A stretch of DNA of 64,000 bases from JACOXT01 sp964372855 (GCA_964372855.1 CAYJRY010000002.1:1-64000), one strand, 5' to 3'; counted from the first letter of the stretch, positions 1 to 8,793 are shown. Made by a program: numbers and translations. The notes: generated by a model not told the origin, from the letters alone.

Positions 1-146
1 CAAACCTTTGGAAGAAACGACAAATTGAACTTTTAACAAGGATGAATCACTTATGATTCATTACTGATAAACAAAAAGAAAAGGCCATCAAACAAAAATT
101 AACTTTTTACAATAAAGAAAGACCTATTCATGCCCCTCATTTTGTC
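1..146 (+). other. Upstream in-frame part of the penicillin-binding protein gene, interrupted by TGA
   Basis: Read in the frame of the downstream penicillin-binding protein, this stretch continues the same protein without an ATG of its own. It encodes RQIELLTRMNHL, then a TGA at 54-56, then FITDKQKEKA. Class A penicillin-binding proteins normally carry an R-M-x-x-x-G-(Y/F)-I-T segment at the end of the glycosyltransferase linker, so the TGA sits where the conserved glycine is expected. GGA to TGA is one substitution. The real gene therefore begins left of the window, and this is either a nonsense mutation or a sequencing error. Confidence 0.7.
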
Positions 147-1334
147 ATGTATGTGAAAGATTTACTAATAAAAAAATACGGGATTAACGCTGTTGAAAAA
201 GGAGGATTGAGAGTGGTAACAAGTATAGATCTTAAAGTTCAAGAAAAGGTCCAAGATATTGTAGCGACCGAGGTTGCGAATAATGAATATCTAAATTTAA
301 CAAATGGTGCATCCTTGGTAACCAATCCCAAAAATGGCGATATTTTAGCTATGGTTGGTTCAAGGGATTATCAAGATGAAAACCAGGGAAATTTTAATGT
401 CACAACAGCACTTCGTCAGCCGGGATCAAGTATAAAAGTAGTAACATATGCAGCAAGTTTAGAAAAAGGCTTTACTGCTGCAACAATAATTGATGATAGT
501 CCAGTTACCTATAGATCTCCCGGTGCTCCTTCATATTCACCAGTAAATTACGATGGAAAATTTCATGGCATGGTATCTTTAAGACAAGCATTGGGTAATT
601 CAATTAACATTCCAGCAGTAAAAATTTTATCAAAAATTGGTATACCAACTATGGTAAGCATGGGGCGTAAAATGGGCATAAGAACATGGTCAGATCCAGA
701 AAGATATGGCTTGGCAATAACGCTTGGGGGAGCTGAAGTGAAAATGACTGAACTTGCAACAGTTTATGGGGTTTTAGCCAATAGCGGTACCAGAGTCGAT
801 ATTAATCCAATACTCAGCCTAACTGATGCCCAAGGAAATATTTTGGAGGAGAAATCCGTGCCTGCCGGCAGGCAGGAAGATATTTCGGGAGTAAAAGCAC
901 TTGATCCCGCAGTTGCCTTTATAATATCAGATATTTTAGCAGATAATAAAGCTCGTGAAATGGAGTTTGGATTAAACTCTCCTTTGAATATTCCAAATTA
1001 TACTGTGTCAGTCAAAACAGGAACATCTGACAATAAAAGAGATAATTGGACAGTTGGATACACACCAAGTTTTGTAGTTGCTGTTTGGGTAGGAAACAAT
1101 GACAACTCTCCTATGAGTCAATCTCTAGCATCAGGCATTACCGGAGCAGCACCTATTTGGAATAAGATAATGACTTACTTACTTGCCGACTCGCAAAATT
1201 TGAAAAAAACTATCCCATCTAACATAGTAAAGAAAAATTGCTTAGGACGAGAAGAATACTTTATAAAAGGCACAGAAAACCTCGTGAACTGTAGTTTTGT
1301 TCCTAGAAAAGACAGAATTTTAACAAGTAACTGA
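147..1334 (+). CDS. Class A penicillin-binding protein, transpeptidase part (5' end outside window)
   Basis: Cross-links peptidoglycan stem peptides at the outer face of the membrane. Counting from the ATG at 147, the penicillin-binding motifs are all present: SSIK with the catalytic serine near residue 94, SIN near 152, and KTGT near 290. The GNNDNSPM segment near the C-terminus is also typical. The first residues (YVKDLLIKKYG...GGLRVVTSID) match the linker that normally follows a glycosyltransferase domain, so the ATG at 147 is only the first methionine after an upstream in-frame TGA, not a natural start. A perfect palindrome CCTGCCGGCAGG lies in the coding sequence at 861-872. The stop TGA overlaps a strong hairpin. 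The family call is sure; whether the gene still works is not. Confidence 0.85.
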   Translation: MYVKDLLIKKYGINAVEKGGLRVVTSIDLKVQEKVQDIVATEVANNEYLNLTNGASLVTNPKNGDILAMVGSRDYQDENQGNFNVTTALRQPGSSIKVVTYAASLEKGFTAATIIDDSPVTYRSPGAPSYSPVNYDGKFHGMVSLRQALGNSINIPAVKILSKIGIPTMVSMGRKMGIRTWSDPERYGLAITLGGAEVKMTELATVYGVLANSGTRVDINPILSLTDAQGNILEEKSVPAGRQEDISGVKALDPAVAFIISDILADNKAREMEFGLNSPLNIPNYTVSVKTGTSDNKRDNWTVGYTPSFVVAVWVGNNDNSPMSQSLASGITGAAPIWNKIMTYLLADSQNLKKTIPSNIVKKNCLGREEYFIKGTENLVNCSFVPRKDRILTSN

Positions 1335-1357
1335 AAGTGGGAAATGTTCCCACTTTC
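1333..1357. terminator. Perfect 11-bp hairpin after the penicillin-binding protein gene
   Basis: GAAAGTGGGAA and TTCCCACTTTC are exact reverse complements separated by ATG. The hairpin begins inside the stop codon and lies between two convergent genes, so it could end transcription from both sides. There is no U-run after it on the plus strand, so the terminator role is inferred from position and stability. Confidence 0.5.
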
Positions 1358-1383
1358 ATCCTGAGGCCCGCAGGCCGAAGGAT
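1358..1383. repeat. Intergenic ATCCTGAG...CGAAGGAT repeat
   Basis: An imperfect palindrome opens with ATCCTGAG and closes with CGAAGGAT around a GC-rich centre. The same ends recur at 28387-28408 and, in weaker form, inside the epimerase gene at 8956-8976. This points to a dispersed repeat family of the genome. Confidence 0.6.
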
Positions 1384-1384
1384 C

Positions 1385-1567
1385 TTATTTTACCTGCTTT
1401 GACCAAGAGACTAAAAGTAAAATTACTCCACCCACAATCCATGACGCGTAGGGAGACCAAAGCATAACCATCATAAGATAGTTAATGATCCCATAAACAA
1501 TAGCCAGTACACCAATAATCATAAATACCTTGCTTGGATTTGGATGAATCATTCGTTCTTCTGCCAT
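1385..1567 (-). CDS. Small two-helix membrane protein
   Basis: The 60-residue product has a short polar N-terminus, MAEERMIHPNPSK, then two hydrophobic segments (about residues 14-35 and 40-56) and a basic end, WSKQVK. That predicts a hairpin in the membrane. A very strong Shine-Dalgarno sequence, GGAGGTGAT, lies just before the ATG, which is unusual in this window where many first genes look leaderless. I recognise no family. It could be an accessory subunit or a small stress protein. Real coding is likely because of the ribosome site and the amphipathic layout. Confidence 0.65.
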   Translation of the reverse strand: MAEERMIHPNPSKVFMIIGVLAIVYGIINYLMMVMLWSPYASWIVGGVILLLVSWSKQVK

Positions 1568-1611
1568 TTATATCACCTCCTATCTCATTAAAATTAACTT
1601 CATTAAAAACA

Positions 1612-3846
1612 CTAAGGCACATGTATAACAGTTATTGGTAGAATTTCTGCGTCTTCAGATTTACCATCGCTTACCTTAAATATGATATAATAGTTTCCAG
1701 ACTGAGTGGATGAAGGAGTCCAGCTAAATCTCCCTGTTGAGGAATCAAATGTGGCTCCCTCTGGAAGGTTTGTTGTACTAAAAATTAAAGTGTCGCGATC
1801 AGCATCAACTCCCATAACATAAAACGTAAGAGTTTTTCCTTCTTTAAGATTTGTTGGCATCCAAGTAAGACCAAAGGCATTGTTGACTAGACTTATATCA
1901 GCGCTTAGAATTCGTCCTGAATTATCTAAATCTAGTTCTTGTTTATATCTACTATCCCCCCTTACAGCTCCAAACGCAGAATTAACAAGGCTGATATCAT
2001 CGCCTAATACCCATCCGCTATTATTCACATCAGGATCAAGAATAGTCAGTATAGGTGGTGTATTTTGAAGAGTTGGAGTCGGGAGAATTGCATTTTTTAC
2101 AACAATAGTAATTGTTTCGCTGTCTGAAAGCTCTCCATCGCTAATATTAAATACAGCAGTATAAGATCCTGCCTGAGAATAATTAGGTTTCCAAGTAAAT
2201 GTATTCGTAGAAGTATCGAAAAATGATCCTGATGGCCCGCCAGCGCTAAAAGTAATTGGATCTCCATCTGGGTCAATACCGGTAAGCTGAAAAGATAGAG
2301 TTTGCCCTTCAGTTATTGTTTTGTCACCGATAGTATCAAGAATGGGTGGCTGATTCGGAAAATCATGAAAATAAATATCTGATCCTTCATTATAGTTTAG
2401 ACTGCTCTGCTGCCATACAATTCCCTGCCTAGAAATACCTACATCTTGCTTAGAAGTTCTGCTTTTAAAAATGGGAATTTTTTCTTTTGTGCTAATATTA
2501 TAAAGATAAATAATGTGTTTGTAGGATGTTGCGTTTCTTTCAGACCAAGTAATTTTATTTTCGTAAATAACAGGATAAGTGTCTAAATCTACACTACTGG
2601 CAATAATTTGTTTTGTATTAGAACTAATATCGTAAAGAAGAATATCGCTCTTAAATCCATTCTCTTCTGCCCATACAACAAGATTACCATAGATCTTCGG
2701 TCTATATTGATTTTTTATATCATTCGTAAGTTGTTTTTCTCTTCCCAGACTAATATCATATAAGAAAACCTCTGAGGGACCATTGCGAAAATCTTCCCAT
2801 ACAATTTTATCTCCACTTATAGAAGGATATTGTTGTATACCGTGCACAACTAGAGGTATTTCTGTTTGTCTTGTGAGATCATAAGTATAAACATCTAAAT
2901 AGCTGGGGCCATTTGAATTACTAACGTATACAATTTTGTCTCCTGAGATATCAAGAGACCACCAAATATTGTTTGCGCTACTTATAATTTCTCGAGTTAG
3001 CCTTGATTTAATATCATAAAAGAAAATTCTTCCATTATCCAACCATACAATTCCCCTACTATCAATATCTGGATTTCTTTTGTAGCTATAGGAGGAACTG
3101 ATGACTACGAATTGTTTAGTTGCCAGGTCATATAAATAAACCATGTTTATATCGTTTTCAAAATCAACCCAAACTATTTTGTTCTCATAAATTGCAGGAT
3201 GATATTCGTAAGACGAATCAGAAGTTATTTTTCTGAAGTTTCTGGAGATAGGAAGTTGAATATTCAAAGTGAGCTTATCAGGAGTTATTCTTGTAACTGT
3301 AATCTTATTCTCCTCAAAGTTAAATGTCTTATTTAATTTTAGCGTTAGGTTTGGTTGTGAAATATAGTAAGGTACACTAGTTGGAGTGGGCGTTGGAGTT
3401 GGAGGAATTAAAGTCGGTGTCGGAATTGGAGTTTTAGTTGGAGTCGAGGTAGGTGGTTTTGGTGTTGGAGTTTTTGTGGGAACTGGGGTATTAGAAGGAG
3501 CAGGATCACAATAATTATCTGTATGATTGCAGACATAGCCAGAATTACAAGTATTGCTAGGGGGACAACACTTTTGATTATTGCCACCGCAGGGTTCTGT
3601 TGTTGGTGTCGGAGTTTTGGTTGGTGTTGGATGAGGACAAGAGTTGTCAGGATCGCCACAGTGAGGATCAGAGCCAGTACCAATACAATATTCAGAAGGA
3701 TAACAAGTGAATCCTCCGCAAGTACCACCACAGTGAGCTGCTAATACGTTGCTTACAAAAATACCAAACATAAATCCTGAGAATAGGAAAATGAATAACA
3801 TACTAAAAAAACTCAATGATATTTTTAGCAGAAGAGTATTTGTCAT
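1612..3846 (-). CDS. Secreted surface protein: Cys-rich, TP-rich linkers, beta-propeller, dockerin-like and Ig-like domains
   Basis: A signal peptide or anchor (residues about 7-37, ending near AHCGGTC) is followed by a cysteine-rich segment. Two threonine/proline-rich linkers (repeated TPTPT and PTKTP) come next. Then there is a long TolB/WD-like propeller with repeats of the form ISGDKIVWEDFRNGP...LYDIS. A putative-Ig (He_PIG/cadherin-like) domain around TITEGQTLSFQLTG follows, then a dockerin-like pair of calcium loops (DVNNSG...DDISLVNSAFG and DLDNSG...ADISLVNNAFG), and a second Ig-like domain closes the protein. The product is probably displayed outside the cell for adhesion. It starts 5 bp after the metalloprotease gene stop, so the two are likely co-expressed. 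Confidence 0.8.
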   Translation of the reverse strand: MTNTLLLKISLSFFSMLFIFLFSGFMFGIFVSNVLAAHCGGTCGGFTCYPSEYCIGTGSDPHCGDPDNSCPHPTPTKTPTPTTEPCGGNNQKCCPPSNTCNSGYVCNHTDNYCDPAPSNTPVPTKTPTPKPPTSTPTKTPIPTPTLIPPTPTPTPTSVPYYISQPNLTLKLNKTFNFEENKITVTRITPDKLTLNIQLPISRNFRKITSDSSYEYHPAIYENKIVWVDFENDINMVYLYDLATKQFVVISSSYSYKRNPDIDSRGIVWLDNGRIFFYDIKSRLTREIISSANNIWWSLDISGDKIVYVSNSNGPSYLDVYTYDLTRQTEIPLVVHGIQQYPSISGDKIVWEDFRNGPSEVFLYDISLGREKQLTNDIKNQYRPKIYGNLVVWAEENGFKSDILLYDISSNTKQIIASSVDLDTYPVIYENKITWSERNATSYKHIIYLYNISTKEKIPIFKSRTSKQDVGISRQGIVWQQSSLNYNEGSDIYFHDFPNQPPILDTIGDKTITEGQTLSFQLTGIDPDGDPITFSAGGPSGSFFDTSTNTFTWKPNYSQAGSYTAVFNISDGELSDSETITIVVKNAILPTPTLQNTPPILTILDPDVNNSGWVLGDDISLVNSAFGAVRGDSRYKQELDLDNSGRILSADISLVNNAFGLTWMPTNLKEGKTLTFYVMGVDADRDTLIFSTTNLPEGATFDSSTGRFSWTPSSTQSGNYYIIFKVSDGKSEDAEILPITVIHVP

Positions 3847-3851
3847 AATTA

Positions 3852-5360
3852 TTAAGGCGATGCAATCATAAGCTGAGTATCTCCGCCACTATTTTGAGAA
3901 GGTGCTGTATAAATTATTGCGCCATCAAGAGTGTTGGAAGAAAATTGATAATCTGCTCCAACTGGTTGACGATATTCAATATATACAAAATCACCATCAA
4001 TTGTTGGCATCTTCAATACTTGAGGCTCTAAAGAAAAACGTTCCAATACAGATATTATATAATCACCTGATTGATTAACTTCAACTACATTTCTTGGGTT
4101 AAAAAATCCAATTTTTTCTTTATGATATCCATTCATATGAGTTGCATTGCCCCATCCCATAACATCTAATATATCTCCATATTCAATTGAATAACAGTTT
4201 TCGTCTGTTCCTTGGCAGTCCAAAAGATTTGCATGCCAAACACCTGATGTGTGTCCTAACTCATGAGCAATAACTCTTGTACTCATATCTGCATCTATAG
4301 AAAATCCTGTAGTTATTGGCCCATCATCTGTTAGATAATCCGTTATATACCCTACGTTTGCCATTCCTGCCCATCCACAGCTAAATTGTCCGGCAATAAT
4401 AACTTCATTATAATTCGGAAAATATATGTCTGCGTCAGAAGCTTCTATTGCATAATATCTTATAGAGTAAAAGTCGCAAGTTTTATCTATAGGAAGAGTA
4501 TAATAACCAAATATATCGCCAGTAATAGAATACTTTCCATAAGAATTCTCCTGGTAATAATCGTTTGTCTTAGTAAAAATTGAATAGGATACATAAGATT
4601 TTTCCCATGGTATTCTAATGTCATTTTGAAAATTTACTAAGATTACAGCAGCTTTTTTTTGAAAATTAACAGGTTGTTCAACAGTTTGAGATAGAGCTAT
4701 TATTCCTCTTTCCTCAACTCCCAAAGCGGCAATATTTTCTTTCAAAACAATACCTTTTGTCTTTATTTTGGTATTAGAAACAAGAGGCAGTTTTTGTTCA
4801 AAATATAGATTGTAACGTTTATTATTGCTCAAATTCAAAAAATAACGATACGTTGATTTTTTAATATCTATATAGTCTTCGTGAATTATATCAAGCGTTC
4901 CATCAACTTCTATAGATCTCTCAATACTTCCCTGTATCTCAATGGGCAACTTTATTCTTTCTTCTTGAGTTATGGCAAGCTTATTTGCCATTTGCGGATT
5001 ATCTTCCATCAATTCAATCATTTTACTTTCTCGCTCTCTTGCAACTTTCTTAATTTCGACTAAATATTTATCTTTTTCTATGGGGTCCTGCGTTTCCTCG
5101 ATTCTTGAATTTATTTCCCTTATTTTTGTACTTAGAAGCTGAAGAGAAGTTTCGGTACGAATTGGCGTTAGGAAGCGATTCTGTTCTTGTGCTTTTGATT
5201 TATAAATTTGGTAGTTAAGGACTATAAATGGAGTTGAGATAACAATGAGAATATATGTAACAAAAGCTATTTTTAAAACTCTATCTAATCTTCTATATTG
5301 TTGCCATAAAGACTTAAAGACATTTCCCCTGTGGTGGTGTGCAGAGATGATTTCAGGCAT
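3852..5360 (-). CDS. Membrane-anchored zinc metalloprotease (metzincin, gametolysin/M6-like)
   Basis: A hydrophobic segment around residues 28-50 follows a basic N-terminus, so the protein is anchored with its bulk outside. A long helical and beta pro-region precedes the catalytic domain. The zinc motif HELGHTSGVWH fits the extended metzincin form HExxHxxGxxH, and MGWGN shortly after could supply the Met-turn. The sequence ends soon after the catalytic region, at QLMIASP, so C-terminal domains known from larger relatives are absent. It is the first gene of a two-gene unit with the dockerin-bearing surface protein. Substrate is unknown; processing of that partner or of host surface proteins is plausible but inferred. 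Confidence 0.8.
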   Translation of the reverse strand: MPEIISAHHHRGNVFKSLWQQYRRLDRVLKIAFVTYILIVISTPFIVLNYQIYKSKAQEQNRFLTPIRTETSLQLLSTKIREINSRIEETQDPIEKDKYLVEIKKVARERESKMIELMEDNPQMANKLAITQEERIKLPIEIQGSIERSIEVDGTLDIIHEDYIDIKKSTYRYFLNLSNNKRYNLYFEQKLPLVSNTKIKTKGIVLKENIAALGVEERGIIALSQTVEQPVNFQKKAAVILVNFQNDIRIPWEKSYVSYSIFTKTNDYYQENSYGKYSITGDIFGYYTLPIDKTCDFYSIRYYAIEASDADIYFPNYNEVIIAGQFSCGWAGMANVGYITDYLTDDGPITTGFSIDADMSTRVIAHELGHTSGVWHANLLDCQGTDENCYSIEYGDILDVMGWGNATHMNGYHKEKIGFFNPRNVVEVNQSGDYIISVLERFSLEPQVLKMPTIDGDFVYIEYRQPVGADYQFSSNTLDGAIIYTAPSQNSGGDTQLMIASP

Positions 5361-5405
5361 TATAATTATTGTAAAAAGAATATAAGAAAAAAGTCAAGTA
5401 ACATA

Positions 5406-5434
5406 TTGACATTTAATATATTTTGTCATAAAAT
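5406..5434 (+). promoter_or_regulatory. Promoter TTGACA-17-TAAAAT of the toxin gene (leaderless)
   Basis: TTGACA at 5406-5411 and TAAAAT at 5429-5434 are spaced by 17 bp. Only 7 nt separate the -10 box from the GTG at 5442, so the transcript should begin at or beside the start codon. Confidence 0.7.
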
Positions 5435-5441
5435 ACTAGTA

Positions 5442-5726
5442 GTGAAATATTTTGATTGGGATGAGGAAAAAAATAGGAAGTTAAAAGCAGAAAGAGATAT
5501 TTCGTTTGAAGAGATAACAACCGCGATTGATGAAGGAAAGCTTTTGGATATAATCGAGAATCCAAATAAGAATCGCTATCCTAATCAAAAAATATCAATA
5601 GTTAATATACAAAATTATGTCTATTTAGTACCACTTGTTGAAGATGAAGAAAAATATTTTTTAAAAACTATTTTTCCTAGCAGAAAAATGACCAAGAAAT
5701 ACTTAATAGAAAGGAGGAATAAATGA
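5442..5726 (+). CDS. BrnT-like toxin of a toxin/antitoxin pair
   Basis: The product begins (M)KYFDWDEEKNRKLKAERD and continues ISFEEITTAI, matching the F-x-W-D-x-x-K...SFEE opening of BrnT-type RelE-fold ribonuclease toxins. The end, FPSRKMTKKYLIERR, resembles their basic C-terminus. GTG at 5442 is chosen because a consensus promoter ends 7 nt upstream and because homology starts there; the frame is open further upstream but that part is not toxin-like. The stop overlaps the antitoxin ATG by 4 nt. Toxin activity is inferred from family and context. Confidence 0.75.
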   Translation: MKYFDWDEEKNRKLKAERDISFEEITTAIDEGKLLDIIENPNKNRYPNQKISIVNIQNYVYLVPLVEDEEKYFLKTIFPSRKMTKKYLIERRNK

Positions 5727-6004
5727 AATATTTTGAATTATCTAAAGAAGAAAAAGAACTTCTAAAAGAAGTCGAAAAGGGAAAATTTGTACGTGTCAAA
5801 GATTTCGAGAATGAAAAGCAAAAAGTTCTCGATGCAGCAAGAAATACTCTTAATAAAGCAAAAAATATCAATATTAGGCTTTCTCAGAAAGACTTACAAA
5901 AACTCAAGGCTAGAGCTGTTGAAATTGGTATACCCTATCAAACCCTTGTTAGCTCTGTAATCCATAGATTCGTGAGTCGGGAGAAAGCCTTTGATCTTTC
6001 TTAA
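5723..6004 (+). CDS. Ribbon-helix-helix (CopG-type) antitoxin
   Basis: The N-terminal half is charged and helical and probably wraps the toxin. The C-terminal half, INIRLSQKDLQKLKARA then GIPYQTLVSSVIHRF, is a clear ribbon-helix-helix DNA-binding domain of the kind found in CopG antitoxins. The ATG overlaps the toxin stop as ATGA and has its own strong GGAGG ribosome site, which would let antitoxin be made in excess. Autorepression of the upstream promoter is expected from the family. The gene ends 4 nt inside the convergent acyl ligase gene. Confidence 0.8.
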   Translation: MKYFELSKEEKELLKEVEKGKFVRVKDFENEKQKVLDAARNTLNKAKNINIRLSQKDLQKLKARAVEIGIPYQTLVSSVIHRFVSREKAFDLS

Positions 6005-8436
6005 TTTTTAAGCGCAAGGACGGCTTGGCGGGATTTTGAGACTATCTCACTCAATGGCTCTATTGTAAATTTCATTGGTTTTCCGAATCTTACAACGCAT
6101 TTTCCTCTCTTAGGCAAAATCGCGCCTTTTGGAAAAATCTTCTCCATTCCAAAAATTCGAATAGGAACAATAGGAACCTGAAGTTCTTTTGCCATGAGAC
6201 CTAATCCCTGCATAAATGATGCAATATGACCAGTTCTTGATCTTGTTCCTTCTGGAAATATTAAAATATTTACTTTTGAATCAATTAATTTTCCCATAAA
6301 AGATAAGCTTCTTCTAAACCCTGACTTTTGCGGTAACAAAAATCCATTAAAAGCAACTATAGTGTAGGGGAAAAAAAGCCTATGATATAAATCTTTTTTT
6401 CTAGTATTGAAAAAAAACTCCTCTCGTATTGCTGTTGCGGTGTTGTAACGCCAGGATGGAGGAAGTGAAAACATAATAGCAGGCTGGTCTAAATAGCTAA
6501 CATGATTTGAGATAAATATAACTGGAGGTTTTATAGTTTTTAAATTAGATACCCCTTTTATATCTAAATCAAAAATAATTTTTGAGACTGGAATATGAAT
6601 TAGATTATCTAATACCACTCGGATTTTTCTTCCAAAGTAACCATTTGTCCAAAGCCAAAGTCCTGACTTTTTATATTTTCCTTCTCTTTTTTGTATAAGT
6701 ATCCTTATATCAGATACTTTAGTATTTTGATTTATGAAAGAATCATCTAAATCCAAACGGTATTCCTGCTCCAGAAAGTTAATTAGTTCAAGCCGAGAAA
6801 GCGAATCCATGCCAAGATCTGACGTGAGATATGAGTCTTCTTGAATACTTTCCACGGGTTTTTTACTTATTCCGGAAAGTAGTGAAATAAGCGTATCTTT
6901 GGATCTTTCTGAAATAAACTTATTGCTTGTTAATGATTCACGAACCTTAAACTTTTGTATTTTAAGAGTTGTTGTTCTTGGAAAATCAAAATCTTTCCAA
7001 ATAGATATGCTTTCTATTTGAGATAATGGATCAAGTTTCTCATTTGCTTTTCTTAAAATTTCATCTTTATTATAGTTTTTGTCCTTCAAAAGTATTACAG
7101 CATGAGTTTCCTCCCCTCCTCCTTTATCTATCCCCAAAACACAGGAGTCCTTAACTCCATTTATTTTATTCAAAACATCTTCGATCTCTTGGGGATTTAT
7201 ATTTACTCCAGATGATTTGACAATTAAATCTTTTTTTCTGCCTTTAATGTAGATATTTCCTTGTCTATCTTGAGTTGCAAGATCTCCTGTTCTAAACCAC
7301 CCTTTATAAAAGGAATTATTTGTTTCTTTGGGGTTTTTATAATAAGATGAAAATACGTTATCTCCTTTCACCAAAAGTTCATTATTAATTAATTTTATTT
7401 TCACACCCTTAACTGCTTTTCCAACACTTCCTGCAGTTTGTTCTTCAAAAGTGTTTGCTGTTAATATCGGTGAACATTCTGTCAATCCAAATCCCTCAAC
7501 TACTTTAAATCCTAGACTATTCCAAAAATTAAAAATATCTACTTGTAAAGCTGCGCCTCCACTTATAAACATTTGGAAATTTGACCCAAATTTTTTATGA
7601 ATAAAGGGCGAAACAATCTTTTTAAAAATATCATTTTTTAAAAATACACCTAACCCCATAGAATCGAATTCTCTTTCAATTGAACTTTTAAGTAATTGTA
7701 AAATTCTAGGAACTACCAACATGCCGCTAATTTTCTCTTTAAGAAGTGTTTCCATGATGGAGGAAGGTTTTATTGTTCTTATGTAAACTATCTTATCCCC
7801 TCTAAAAAGAGCTGTTAAGAATCCGCCTGTTTGTTCGAAAAGATGTGACAATGGCAACACAGAAAGAAATGTAAAGCTTTGCGGGAAGTGTATATGTTCA
7901 CTTGCTTGTTTAATATTAGCTACTAAATTCTTGTGAGTTAGTACTACTCCCTTGGGATTTCCTGTAGTACCAGAGGTATATACAATCGTACAAATATCTT
8001 TTTTAGTAAGTCTTGGGAATTGGTTCATAGCCGGAACATTTTTAAGATAAAAAATTAAATCTTCAATAGCAGCGCTTTTTATCTGACTTATTTTTTCAAA
8101 TTTATAATGACTTTGAATTATAAATTTAGCGCCTGAATGGTTGATAATATCTAAGACTCTTTGTTTGCCTGATGCAAAATCAATTGGTACTACAATTGCA
8201 CCTTTTAATAAAATTCCAAAAAAAGAGACTGCCCAAAAAGGACTATTTGGAGCCCAAATAGCAACTTTATCGCCTTTTTTAATTCCACTTTTTTCCAAAA
8301 AAGTAGACATCTTAAGAGACAAAGTGTAAATCTCTCCATAGCTAAATGTGAACCTCCTAATACCGGTTCTGTAGATAAAAGCCTCTTTTTTATCTCTTTT
8401 TTTGAAAAGGTAAAGTAAATCAATTAATGTTTCCAT
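6001..8436 (-). CDS. Fused AMP-dependent acyl ligase / acyl carrier / PlsC-type acyltransferase
   Basis: Three enzymes sit in one chain. Residues 1 to about 500 form an AMP-binding acyl ligase with YTSGTTGNPKG near 153 and the GRKKDLI motif of acyl-CoA/ACP ligases. An acyl-carrier domain follows with the phosphopantetheine site DLGMDSLSRLE around 560. The last third is a 1-acylglycerol-3-phosphate acyltransferase domain with NHVSYLD and FPEGTRSRTG. Together they could activate a scavenged fatty acid, hold it on the carrier and move it to a lysophospholipid at the membrane, as Aas does in other bacteria. The start overlaps the acpS end by 13 nt. Confidence 0.9.
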   Translation of the reverse strand: METLIDLLYLFKKRDKKEAFIYRTGIRRFTFSYGEIYTLSLKMSTFLEKSGIKKGDKVAIWAPNSPFWAVSFFGILLKGAIVVPIDFASGKQRVLDIINHSGAKFIIQSHYKFEKISQIKSAAIEDLIFYLKNVPAMNQFPRLTKKDICTIVYTSGTTGNPKGVVLTHKNLVANIKQASEHIHFPQSFTFLSVLPLSHLFEQTGGFLTALFRGDKIVYIRTIKPSSIMETLLKEKISGMLVVPRILQLLKSSIEREFDSMGLGVFLKNDIFKKIVSPFIHKKFGSNFQMFISGGAALQVDIFNFWNSLGFKVVEGFGLTECSPILTANTFEEQTAGSVGKAVKGVKIKLINNELLVKGDNVFSSYYKNPKETNNSFYKGWFRTGDLATQDRQGNIYIKGRKKDLIVKSSGVNINPQEIEDVLNKINGVKDSCVLGIDKGGGEETHAVILLKDKNYNKDEILRKANEKLDPLSQIESISIWKDFDFPRTTTLKIQKFKVRESLTSNKFISERSKDTLISLLSGISKKPVESIQEDSYLTSDLGMDSLSRLELINFLEQEYRLDLDDSFINQNTKVSDIRILIQKREGKYKKSGLWLWTNGYFGRKIRVVLDNLIHIPVSKIIFDLDIKGVSNLKTIKPPVIFISNHVSYLDQPAIMFSLPPSWRYNTATAIREEFFFNTRKKDLYHRLFFPYTIVAFNGFLLPQKSGFRRSLSFMGKLIDSKVNILIFPEGTRSRTGHIASFMQGLGLMAKELQVPIVPIRIFGMEKIFPKGAILPKRGKCVVRFGKPMKFTIEPLSEIVSKSRQAVLALKN

Positions 8437-8741
8437 ATTATTATTAAAGCGACTAAATAATCATTTGTATGGGCAATGCTAAGTTCCATTTTAATTGAAG
8501 GCTCAATAAAATTTGAGTAAATTCTAGGCTTTCCGAATTTGTCTTTTTCTACCCAAACATCAAGCCAATTTTCTTTTCTTCCAATTGCTTTGAAAAAAGC
8601 CTCTTTTGCTGCAAAAATCGAAGCTAAACTTTCTGGTGTTTTATTTTCTCTTAGTTCAGTTTGTGAAAAAACTTTCTCGATGGGCAGATTTTTAAGTTTG
8701 TCTTTAAACTCTGGCAAATAAACCAAGTCTATTCCAATCAT
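8424..8741 (-). CDS. acpS: Holo-[acyl-carrier-protein] synthase
   Basis: It transfers 4'-phosphopantetheine from CoA to the serine of an acyl-carrier domain. The 105-residue protein has the family's opening, MIGIDLVYLPEF, with the metal-binding aspartate, then IFAAKEAFFKAIG, and SIAHTNDYLVA near the end. Its length is close to the usual 115-125. It precedes and overlaps the ligase/carrier/acyltransferase gene. No fatty-acid synthesis genes are seen nearby, so the likely substrate is the carrier domain of that fusion (inference from coupling). Confidence 0.9.
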   Translation of the reverse strand: MIGIDLVYLPEFKDKLKNLPIEKVFSQTELRENKTPESLASIFAAKEAFFKAIGRKENWLDVWVEKDKFGKPRIYSNFIEPSIKMELSIAHTNDYLVALIIIWKH

Positions 8742-8752
8742 TTCTTTATATT

Positions 8753-8793
8753 ATCCTGAACTTGTTTCACCGCGTCTAACGCGGTTTCAGGAT
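8753..8793. repeat. Bulged palindromic repeat between acpS and the epimerase gene
   Basis: ATCCTGAA at 8753 pairs with TTCAGGAT ending at 8793, and the inner ACCGCG pairs with CGCGGT. An 8-nt bulge lies on one side only. The structure abuts the epimerase stop codon and may end transcripts or belong to the ATCCTGA repeat family. Confidence 0.55.

Noticed and set aside
54..56. UGA-as-glycine genetic code (as in Gracilibacteria and Absconditabacteria)
   Set aside because: Only one TGA falls at a glycine position. Intact genes such as smpB and the 5' toxin end at TGA, and long genes carry no in-frame TGA, so the standard bacterial code holds.
3408..3731. Second protein overlapping the Thr/Pro linker of the surface protein
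   Set aside because: It is a shadow frame produced by the repetitive ACN-CCN codons of the linker.
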